DNA of 15,183 nucleotides, from assembly GCA_964654185.1 (NCBI GenBank), contig CAZZIE010000101.1, positions 1-15,183 of the forward strand, given 5' to 3'. The position numbers were made by a program, and so were the translations under genes. Source of the stretch: CAYFQV01 sp964654185. GTDB lineage: Bacteria; Spirochaetota; Spirochaetia; DSM-27196; PWMO01. Below, in pieces: positions 7,259 through 13,197 of the stretch. The notes under the pieces are model-generated. The model saw only the letters and a program-made list of their open reading frames with translations, had not been told where the DNA came from and searched no databases. How positions within the stretch are numbered: the stretch's first letter is position 1; each line of letters starts with the position of its first letter.

Positions 7259-8067
7259 TCCGGGCGGATGCTCCGCCGGAGGCCCCCGCCGTCGGTTCGA
7301 TAGGTCTCGCACAGGCCCCGGAGGAACTCCTTGAGCTCCCGCGTCGCCCGGGCAATGTCGCCGGCTCCCGGCTTGTAGCGTCCCTTCGGCCCTTTCAGAA
7401 GCGGCGAGGAGAACTCACCGACGCTCATGCCGCGTTGCACGAAGGTCTCGAGATTGGAGGTATTTAGTCCGCCGTCCTCCATGAGGTCGACCTCTCCCTC
7501 ACGGCCTCGCCTCTCCAGCATTTGGTACAGCTCTTCCACGCTCTCAATGACAGTGTCGTCCATGACGTGAGGGCTGCCCGCACCCGTCACGGGCTTCCAG
7601 AAGGGGTACCGGCACTCGTATTCGATAATGTCGACGAAGGGGATGTACTGATCGAAGAACAGGACCGGGGCGCCCTGCCACGCCCAGACGCCGACTTTGA
7701 GGCCGAGCTCCTTCACGTAGCTGACGTTCTGGATCAGCGTTTCCCCCGTGGTCTCGATCGGCAGGGTGATGAGGTCGGCTCCTGCGTCGGCGAGCTGCTT
7801 CAGGAGGTCGAGGGTCGGACGCACGGTCTGCAGCTGTACCTCGATCTCCAGCTTGGTGTAGGGACGAATGCCGTAGAGGATGTCGATGCCGCCGCGGGGT
7901 ACGTTGAAGTTCATGTAGGCGCCGTCGCGCATCTCCATGTGGATCCAGTCGGCGCCGCCCTCCTCGAGCTCTCCGACGGTGTCCGCGAGATACCCGTAGT
8001 CCGCCCAGAAGAGTCCTGCGGCTATCTTCACATCGCGCTGGACGACTCCGATCCTGCTCTCGCTCAC
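7255..8067 (-). CDS. Divergent ribulose-phosphate 3-epimerase-like TIM-barrel protein
   Basis: The start is GTG 8067, chosen because a perfect AGGAGG (8073-8078) lies five bases upstream; the open frame to 8226 has no comparable site. The 270-residue product is longer than normal epimerases (about 220-230). The N-terminal pattern matches the family: KIAAGLFWADYG, GGADWIHMEMRDGAYMNFNVPRG, then a TIM barrel ending in MEDGGLN. Two of four metal ligands differ. His43 and Asp198 remain, but the Asp of HxDxMDG is Glu45 and the His of the DVHLMV strand is Gln78. A long middle section with WAWQGAP, VDIIEYECRYPFWKPVTG and SSPLLKG is not typical. It may epimerise or cleave a sugar phosphate or keto sugar, or have lost metal chemistry. 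It is the first gene of the catabolic operon. Fold is fairly sure; function is open. Confidence 0.8.
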   Translation of the reverse strand: MSESRIGVVQRDVKIAAGLFWADYGYLADTVGELEEGGADWIHMEMRDGAYMNFNVPRGGIDILYGIRPYTKLEIEVQLQTVRPTLDLLKQLADAGADLITLPIETTGETLIQNVSYVKELGLKVGVWAWQGAPVLFFDQYIPFVDIIEYECRYPFWKPVTGAGSPHVMDDTVIESVEELYQMLERRGREGEVDLMEDGGLNTSNLETFVQRGMSVGEFSSPLLKGPKGRYKPGAGDIARATRELKEFLRGLCETYRTDGGGLRRSIRPD

Positions 8068-8083
8068 CAACCCCTCCTGAAAC

Positions 8084-8138
8084 GCGCCGGCGGCCGGCGC
8101 CGCCTGTCTCCCGCGGCGAATCCGCCAGGTAGCGGATT
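8084..8138 (-). promoter_or_regulatory. Two inverted repeats in the operon leader
   Basis: Between the candidate promoter and the epimerase start lie two perfect inverted repeats. One is AATCCGC-N6-GCGGATT (8119-8138), about 20-37 bases downstream of the predicted transcription start; it could be an operator for a dimeric repressor such as the DeoR protein, or an RNA hairpin. The other is GCGCCGG-CGG-CCGGCGC (8084-8100), an all-GC hairpin six bases upstream of the Shine-Dalgarno sequence, which could affect translation. Confidence 0.45.
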
Positions 8139-8162
8139 TGGCCGCGCGTGGCCCTGTGGCTG

Positions 8163-8191
8163 AAGGTACCATGGGCTTCATTCGAAAGCAA
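8163..8191 (-). promoter_or_regulatory. Candidate sigma-70 promoter of the catabolic operon
   Basis: On the - strand TTGCTT (8186-8191) and TACCTT (8163-8168) are separated by 17 bases. This gives a leader of about 90 bases before the GTG at 8067. The spacer starts with TCGAATGAAGC; together with the -35 it forms GCTTTCGAATGAAGC, with GCTT/AAGC ends and a TTTCGAA core of the sort seen in some DeoR-family operators. Prediction from consensus only. Confidence 0.35.
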
Positions 8192-8265
8192 CGCCGTGGC
8201 GTCGACGAGATCGTGTTATGAGGCAACTGGAGCGCCGGCGCGAGGTCTCCCGGGACGGGTTCGCC

Positions 8266-8628
8266 TCAGGTGCGTTCCCCCAGGCGGGCACCCAGGAGTG
8301 CCACGACGAAGGCGACAACGCCGGCGACGATCATGCCGAGGACTCGCCCGCCCGTAGCGCGGGAGGCGTCGAAGATGGTCCCGGCAACGGCAACGACCAC
8401 GGCGCCGATTGCGGGTTCCCGAATGGTGATTCCCGGAGAGAGCCGACCGGTTATGTAGCCCCCGATGAAGTAGACGACGGGCTTGGCAATGAGAAAGAGA
8501 AGGAAGCCGAAGCCGAGGGTCATGAGACCGAAGATGGTGAAGGCTACGTTCACGACGACCTGGGTGACCAGGAAGATGAGAAGGCTGATTCCGATCCACT
8601 TCAGTTGCAACGGTTGATTCTGCGCCAT
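8266..8628 (-). CDS. Small integral membrane protein, unknown function
   Basis: The start is ATG 8628 with AGGAG six bases upstream; in-frame codons up to 8730 are ignored because they lack a ribosome site and read as low-complexity. The 120-residue product begins MAQNQPLQLKW and then has about four hydrophobic helices: two long ones between residues 10 and 55 broken near Ala-Lys-Pro, one around AIGAVVVAVAGTIF, and a last one, VLGMIVAGVVAFVVALLGA, ending in a short charged tail. Small polar spots (ITGRLSPG, DASRATGGR) mark loops. It resembles generic bacterial small membrane proteins of the TIGR04086 or YrzE kind, but I do not recognise the family with confidence. It stands alone, divergent from cheW, and its stop is about 75 bases upstream of the operon promoter, on the same strand. 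A GCGCCGGCGC palindrome (8232-8241) lies downstream of the stop. Confidence 0.8.
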   Translation of the reverse strand: MAQNQPLQLKWIGISLLIFLVTQVVVNVAFTIFGLMTLGFGFLLFLIAKPVVYFIGGYITGRLSPGITIREPAIGAVVVAVAGTIFDASRATGGRVLGMIVAGVVAFVVALLGARLGERT

Positions 8629-8995
8629 GTCGTACTCCTGTGCACAAGAATTTTCGCGTTCCGAGTATGCATGTCCACCGTCTTCTCGACCATACCCGCC
8701 GCGCCCCGGCGCGACCGACGCCGACCGCAACCGATGCCGACCGCGGCCGGCGGCCCGGGTGCGGCGCGCCGCCTCACGTCGGGCGGGCGGGCACCCCGGG
8801 ATGTCCGTCCTGGAAGCGCCCGTAAGACCTCCCGGACTCGTTTGCTAAAAACTCCACAAAATCTATTAAACCCTTGTCAGTGAAAATCGTTAATGATATT
8901 GTTTCCGTGAATCCGGCGGACTCGGCGTGGATTGCCTGTACCGCCGGGAGAAGACAGTCACGATCGAGCCTCTAGGGAGCTCATAGGAGGAAGTC
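8629..8995. other. Intergenic region between membrane protein and cheW: structured GC block and AT-rich promoter block
   Basis: No gene is supported in these 367 bases. From 8714 to 8745 a 16-base unit (ACCGACGCCGACCGCA) is tandemly duplicated with two mismatches. Next comes a GC-rich stretch able to fold: CCCGGGTGC (8754-8762) pairs with GCACCCCGGG (8791-8800) with one bulged base, enclosing the perfect palindrome GCGGCGCGCCGC (8761-8772). From about 8840 to 8905 the composition turns AT-rich and holds the cheW promoter. I found no convincing promoter for the membrane protein. Confidence 0.6.
8874..8902 (+). promoter_or_regulatory. cheW: Sigma-70-type promoter of cheW
   Basis: TTGTCA (8874-8879) and TATTGT (8897-8902) are spaced by exactly 17 bases inside the only AT-rich stretch of the area. 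Transcription would start near 8909, leaving a leader of about 87 bases before cheW. No sigma-28 (TAAA/GCCGATAA) flagellar-type promoter was seen. Confidence 0.6.
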
Positions 8996-9517
8996 ATGTC
9001 TACAGAGAATACACCCATGGACGCCGCGTCCACGGAGACCACGGCCAATCAGTACCTGACCTTCGTGCTCGCAGGTGAGTACTACGCACTGCCGGTGGCC
9101 ACGGTGCGAGAAGTCCTGGAGCTCCAGGAAGTAACCAGAATCCCCCAGATGGCGGACTATATGAAGGGCGTGATCAATGTGCGCGGGAGCGTGCTTCCGG
9201 TGATCGATCTGCGCCTCAAGTTCGGCATGGAGGAGGCCGAGACGACGGTGGATACGGCGATTATCGTAACCGACGTTTCCGCCGGTGACGACCGGGTAAC
9301 CGTCGGGTGCCGGGCGGACTCCGTAGATGAGGTGCTGGACATTCCGCCGGAGAACATTGAGCCCGCCCCGCGGGTCGGCACCAAGGTCAACGCCGACTTC
9401 ATCAAGGGCATCGGCAAGAACAACGAACACTTCATCATGATCCTCGACATCGATCGGGTCTTCCGGGATGACGAGCTGGAGGCCCTCGAAGCGGGCAGCC
9501 GCATGGCTCAGGCGTAG
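8996..9517 (+). CDS. cheW: Chemotaxis coupling protein CheW
   Basis: The 173-residue protein is a single CheW domain of normal length after a Thr/Ser-rich leader of about 18 residues. It links methyl-accepting receptors to the CheA kinase at the cytoplasmic face of the membrane. Diagnostic strings are YLTFVLAGEYYALPVATVREVLEL, the receptor/CheA contact region VTRIPQMADYMKGVINVRGSVLPVIDLR, a VDEVLDIP segment and the closing FIKGIGKNNEHFIMILDIDRVF. The start is fixed by AGGAGG (8985-8990) five bases upstream of ATG 8996. It is not in a che operon here: the promoter just upstream serves it alone, and the next gene converges on it after a seven-base gap. A stray cheW with its own promoter is common in genomes with several chemoreceptor arrays. 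CheV is excluded, as no receiver domain follows. Confidence 0.96.
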   Translation: MSTENTPMDAASTETTANQYLTFVLAGEYYALPVATVREVLELQEVTRIPQMADYMKGVINVRGSVLPVIDLRLKFGMEEAETTVDTAIIVTDVSAGDDRVTVGCRADSVDEVLDIPPENIEPAPRVGTKVNADFIKGIGKNNEHFIMILDIDRVFRDDELEALEAGSRMAQA

Positions 9518-9524
9518 CGGCTCC

Positions 9525-11696
9525 TCAGATGTGCTCGGCAATGAAGCCGAGCACGCTCTTGTACCACACCTCTGCATTCGCAGGCTTCGTCACGAAGTGA
9601 CCCTCATCCGGGAACCAGAGCAGTCGTGAGGGTACGCCGCGAATCTGGAGGGCCGTGAACATGCCGAGCCCCTCGGATGCGGGACAGCGGAAATCCTGCT
9701 CTCCCTGAATCACCAGCATCGGCGTCGTGAAGCTCTCGACGTAGTTCTGCGGCGACTGCCGTCGGTACTCCTCGGGACTCTCGAAGGGCATGCCGCTGTG
9801 CTCCCACACGTCGAACCAGAGCTCATCCGTTGTGTAGCTCATGGTCTCCTGGCTGAAGATGCCGTCGTGAGAGACCAGGACGCTGAACCGGTGTGAGTGC
9901 CCGGCAATCCAGTTGACCATGTAGCCGCCGAAGCTCGCGCCGGCGGCACCAATGCGCTCCCGATCGACAAAGCTGAAGTTCTCGATTGCGTGATCGATGC
10001 CGCGCATGAGATCGGTGTAGCACCGTCCCGACCAGTCGCCGCTGATCTGATCGGTGAAGGTCTGTCCGTACCCGGTCGAACCGCGGGGGTTCATCATGAG
10101 CACCACGTAGCCCGCGCCGGCAAAGATCTGGGCGTTCCAGCGGAAGTGAAAGTCGTCGCCGAAGGCGCCCTGTGGTCCCCCGTGAATGAGCACCAGCAGC
10201 GGGTAGGTGCGATCCGCGTCGAAGCCGGGCGGCTTCATCAGGAAGGCGTGAACCCAGTCGTCGTCGGCACCCCGGAACCAGAAGGGTTCCAGCGGTTGCG
10301 TTGCGGCGGAGACGTAGACATCGGCATTGAGATCGGTGATCTGAGCGGCGGGAGGCCCGAAGCGCTCGGGCAGGCCGGGACCGTTCTCCGTGGAGGCGTC
10401 GCGACCTTCGTCGAGGGTGAGGGTCCAGACCTCGGGGGCGCGCTCGACGCTTTGCCGGAGGAGCAGAACCTCGTCGACGCTGCGCTCGGCCCGACCGACC
10501 GGGCGCAGGGCGCTGTGGTAGCTGCCGGCGGTGTACTGAACTACCCGGGCGGCTCCGGGGTGCGCCGGATCGAAGCGGGCGCCGTAGAGTGAGCGATATC
10601 CCCGGTCTTCCGCCACGAAGAGGAGCTCCCCCGAGGACCGCCAGAGGTACTCTGCGACGGATCGGTCGAAGTCCTCCGTAAGAGTCACCGTCTCCCGTGA
10701 TCCGCGATCGAACACCTTCAGCCGGAGGCGATCCGCCTCGTAGGTCGGCTGCTCCGCCCCGAGAAAGGCCAGCTTCGTCCCATCCGGGCTGTACCGCGGC
10801 TCGGCCTCCATGGCCTCGGTCTCGGAAATGCAGACTGGCGGTCCCACCGGTTGAATGCCGTCGAGAGGCTGCAGGAAGACGGAGTTGTTCGTCGAGAGCG
10901 CGACCACCTCGTCGGGGTTCATGATGTAGGCGATCTCGTTGCCGTCCGGCGCAAATACGAAGTCCTGAGCGCCGCCCAGGCTGATCGGCGGCACATCGAT
11001 CTCACCCGGAGTTACGTCCACACTCTCACCGGTCTCCGTATCCAGAATGAAGAGATGATTGCGGTCGCGGTTTCGCCAGCTGTTCCAGTGCCGGAAGAGC
11101 AGGGATTCGGCAATGCGCCCCGAGGATTTCGTGTTCGGCAGTCCGAAGGCGCGCGCCCGGCGCCGCGACAACTCGTCATCCGACGGAGCGGCTGCACCCC
11201 ACGGCGCGGCGTTTTTCCCGGTGCCGCCGTCGGAGCCGGTGGGGCCGCCCTCTGCGGTAAGGTCGGACTCCTCCAGTGCGGTTCCGGGGATGCGTGGAAT
11301 GGTCACCTGCCGCGACAGGGCAATGCGCCGACTGTCAGGTGCCCAGGTGGGCTGGGAGGCACCGCCGTACCCGGAGGTTACCGGCCGCGCCTCGCCGCCC
11401 TGTGCGTAGGGCAGGAGCCAGAGTTGCTCCTCACCGGTACGGTCGGAGACGAAGGCGAGGAAGCGCCCGTCCGGGCTCCACCGGGGAGTGGTATCGCTGT
11501 GCTCCCCCGGCGTGAGGTCGCGGTACGCCCGGGTGTGGAGGTTCACCTCGTAGATGCTGCGAGCAACCTTGTCCGTTGCGGGATCGTGGGTCTCTACGAC
11601 GAAGGCCGCAACGCCACCATCGGGATGGACGGCGGGGTCGCCGACCCGACGTACACGCATGAGATCGTCGAACTGAAAGGGGTGTTTCGGTGCCAT
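9525..11696 (-). CDS. S9 prolyl-oligopeptidase-family serine peptidase (S9C-like)
   Basis: The 723-residue protein is a cytoplasmic alpha/beta-hydrolase peptidase with an N-terminal beta-propeller. PD40-type repeats appear as PAVHPDGGVAAFV, PRWSPDGRFLAFVSDR, PTWAPDSRRIALS, FVFAPDGNEIAYI and PRYSPDGTKLAFL. The catalytic domain begins near LLVLIHGGPQGAFGD. It carries the nucleophile elbow GASFGGY (Ser588), the acid in GEQDFRCP (Asp668) and the base in PDEGHF (His700), an intact triad. MNPRGSTGYG is typical of acylaminoacyl-peptidase/dipeptidyl-peptidase members. A Gly/Ala/Ser-rich insert lies about residues 165-200. ATG 11696 fits the family N-terminus (FDDLMRVRRVGDPAVHPDG), though no clear Shine-Dalgarno is present; a GTG at 11735 would add 13 residues. 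It likely degrades short peptides. The DUF4432-like gene ends 98 bases upstream and may be cotranscribed. The last codons form a perfect stem-loop. Confidence 0.94.
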   Translation of the reverse strand: MAPKHPFQFDDLMRVRRVGDPAVHPDGGVAAFVVETHDPATDKVARSIYEVNLHTRAYRDLTPGEHSDTTPRWSPDGRFLAFVSDRTGEEQLWLLPYAQGGEARPVTSGYGGASQPTWAPDSRRIALSRQVTIPRIPGTALEESDLTAEGGPTGSDGGTGKNAAPWGAAAPSDDELSRRRARAFGLPNTKSSGRIAESLLFRHWNSWRNRDRNHLFILDTETGESVDVTPGEIDVPPISLGGAQDFVFAPDGNEIAYIMNPDEVVALSTNNSVFLQPLDGIQPVGPPVCISETEAMEAEPRYSPDGTKLAFLGAEQPTYEADRLRLKVFDRGSRETVTLTEDFDRSVAEYLWRSSGELLFVAEDRGYRSLYGARFDPAHPGAARVVQYTAGSYHSALRPVGRAERSVDEVLLLRQSVERAPEVWTLTLDEGRDASTENGPGLPERFGPPAAQITDLNADVYVSAATQPLEPFWFRGADDDWVHAFLMKPPGFDADRTYPLLVLIHGGPQGAFGDDFHFRWNAQIFAGAGYVVLMMNPRGSTGYGQTFTDQISGDWSGRCYTDLMRGIDHAIENFSFVDRERIGAAGASFGGYMVNWIAGHSHRFSVLVSHDGIFSQETMSYTTDELWFDVWEHSGMPFESPEEYRRQSPQNYVESFTTPMLVIQGEQDFRCPASEGLGMFTALQIRGVPSRLLWFPDEGHFVTKPANAEVWYKSVLGFIAEHI
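9531..9554. terminator. Perfect 9-bp stem-loop shared by the cheW and S9 peptidase 3' ends
   Basis: GTGCTCGGC (9531-9539) and GCCGAGCAC (9546-9554) are exact reverse complements around the loop AATGAA. The hairpin begins 14 bases after the cheW stop and lies inside the last codons (V-L-G-F-I-A-E-H) of the convergent peptidase gene. There is no T-run on either side, so it is not a classical intrinsic terminator. It may still end or stabilise the cheW transcript. Confidence 0.5.
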
Positions 11697-11794
11697 GGGA
11701 TCGATCGTCGCACGAGAGCGCCCCGGTGACAACACGATTCACCGCCGCCCGGAAGCGGCCGCGCGCGCCGCGGCGCCAGGGCGTTACGCGGCCG

Positions 11795-13039
11795 TCAGGA
11801 CCTCGCCCCCCGGTAGAACCGCTCCTCGATCTCACCGCCGTCCTCCGCCGGTGCCGCGCGGACACAGCTGTACAGTGTCTCGGCCTCTCCGGGCGCGACG
11901 GGGCGGTGTGTGACGTGCGGATCGACATTGCCGTCGTGGTCGAGGGCGGAGGCGCCGATCTCCGGACCCATGCCGTCCCAGGGAACCGGAATCGCGCTCT
12001 CCCGCGGGCGTTCCGGGAAGGCGAACTCAAGGCTGCCCTGACCGCCGCAGGAGAACCAGGAGAGCGTGTAGGCGCTTGCGGGCATGGCAAAGAGGGTCGC
12101 CGGCCCCTCGGGATAGACCGCCGCGCCGCGGACCGCTTCGGTTCCGAGGGGGCTCGATTCAATGGGCACACCCTTGTGGATGTAGCCGCGCTCGTGTCGC
12201 GTTCCCGGATCCGCTGATGGCCGCCATGCCTCGAATTCCGGGGGCACCTTGCCGTCGAAGCGACTCTCTACGCTCTCGCTTGGAATGAGCAGACGCGCCC
12301 CATCGGCGGCGCGGAACTGGTAGTGGTATCCCCAGTCGGGTACGGCCGGTTCCGACCCGACATTCGTGATCTCGTCCACCAGATGCATGATCCCTTCATT
12401 GGTGTCGATGATGATGGTCCTGACCACGCGCCAGCGCCGCACCCCGCGCCGATACCACGGTCGGCTCCGGTCGGGGTCGTCCCACCAGGCGTGGCGCACC
12501 TCGAAGGGAGCTTCCACGAGGGCGTAGCGCCCATCCGCGGCGATGGCGACCTCCTCCACGGGCAGGTGGGAGGCCTCACCGTGGAGGGGTAGCGTTACCT
12601 TCGTGCCTGGAGGCCGGTGCGCCATGCCCCAGTTAGACAGGCCAAGAAGCTCAATGCAGCCGGCGAAGTTCTCCAGCCAGCGCATGGACTCGACGCGTTC
12701 TCCGTTGATCAGCATGGCCCCCAGGAGGTCCTCGTCATCCGGCGAGATAATGCCGGGTACCACGGGCTTCCAGAAGGGGACCCACTCGCCGTGGCGGAGC
12801 CTTCCGACGGTGAGGCCTTTGGTCGGCAGCACCTCGAGCTCACCCTCTTCCCAGGAAACGCGGAGGCGGCGCACATCCGCCGCGTCTCCGGCGCCGCGGT
12901 AACTCTCCGCGACGATCGCGCCGATCTCCCGGCGCGCAGGATCGCCGGTGCGCAGCTCGGCGGCGGAAAAGCGGGTCGTGTCAGGGTTCGCGAGGGCGCC
13001 GGGCCCGGATAGGGCGGAAAGCCATGAGGGAAGGTACAT
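11795..13039 (-). CDS. DUF4432 / aldose 1-epimerase-like carbohydrate-binding protein
   Basis: The 414-residue protein starts at ATG 13039 with AAAGGA six bases upstream. An ATG at 13066 is in frame but overlaps the predicted -10. The galactose-mutarotase-like fold is suggested by LEVLPTKGLTVG, WLENFAGCIELLGLSNWG and TLPLHGEASHLPVEEV (His153 in the HG box), which match the DUF4432 aldose-epimerase family. Later strands include IIIDTNEGIMHLVDEITNVG and VPDWGYHYQF. The C-terminal part lacks the usual family ending and is hard to align. Family members are thought to act on or bind sugars, often near carbohydrate gene sets. This gene is 6 kb from the catabolic operon and next to a peptidase, so a link to that pathway is only possible. 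About 420 residues is longer than typical (near 300-350). The 98-base gap to the peptidase contains the perfect palindrome GCGCCGCGGCGC (11765-11776). Confidence 0.72.
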   Translation of the reverse strand: MYLPSWLSALSGPGALANPDTTRFSAAELRTGDPARREIGAIVAESYRGAGDAADVRRLRVSWEEGELEVLPTKGLTVGRLRHGEWVPFWKPVVPGIISPDDEDLLGAMLINGERVESMRWLENFAGCIELLGLSNWGMAHRPPGTKVTLPLHGEASHLPVEEVAIAADGRYALVEAPFEVRHAWWDDPDRSRPWYRRGVRRWRVVRTIIIDTNEGIMHLVDEITNVGSEPAVPDWGYHYQFRAADGARLLIPSESVESRFDGKVPPEFEAWRPSADPGTRHERGYIHKGVPIESSPLGTEAVRGAAVYPEGPATLFAMPASAYTLSWFSCGGQGSLEFAFPERPRESAIPVPWDGMGPEIGASALDHDGNVDPHVTHRPVAPGEAETLYSCVRAAPAEDGGEIEERFYRGARS

Positions 13040-13064
13040 GATTCGTCCTTTCGTCGCTGCGCCC

Positions 13065-13093
13065 ATTCTACCGCGCCCCCTCAGGGACGTCGA
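13065..13093 (-). promoter_or_regulatory. Candidate promoter of the DUF4432-like gene
   Basis: On the - strand TCGACG (13088-13093) and TAGAAT (13065-13070) are spaced by 17 bases. Start of transcription near 13058 gives a leader of about 20 bases with AAAGGA before ATG 13039. The first three bases of the -10 are also the TAG that closes the open frame running past the J-protein stop. Confidence 0.45.
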
Positions 13094-13103
13094 GAAACGC
13101 CTC

Positions 13104-13197
13104 TAGCGCGTCGCCTGTAGCGCGCCCCCTGTAGAGCGTCGCCTGTATCGCGTCGCCTATAGCGCGCCCCCTGTAGAGCGTCGCCTATAGCGCGTCG
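13104..13197 (-). repeat. 14-bp / 42-bp tandem repeat across the J-protein stop codon
   Basis: Six 14-base units (consensus TAGCGCGTCGCCTG on the + strand) run from 13104 to 13187, followed by a partial seventh. A higher-order period of 42 is clear: 13118-13145 and 13160-13187 differ at one base. On the - strand the J-protein TAG (13185-13187) falls inside, and 42 bases is 14 codons, so the array stays in frame past the stop. Confidence 0.9.

Noticed and set aside
4018..8067. A C-glycoside cleavage (DgpA-C type) operon as the role of the sugar genes
   Set aside because: A Gfo/Idh and a GMC oxidoreductase are present, but no homologue of the two deglycosidase subunits could be recognised, and that route does not need a GRE. 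Kept only as a remote alternative.
10851..11729. A 292-codon + strand frame within the S9 peptidase region
   Set aside because: It is antisense to the beta-propeller of an intact peptidase and carries no motif or ribosome site.
13104..13197. The 14-bp array as a CRISPR
   Set aside because: Units are contiguous with no spacers, too short, and in register with a reading frame; no cas gene is present.
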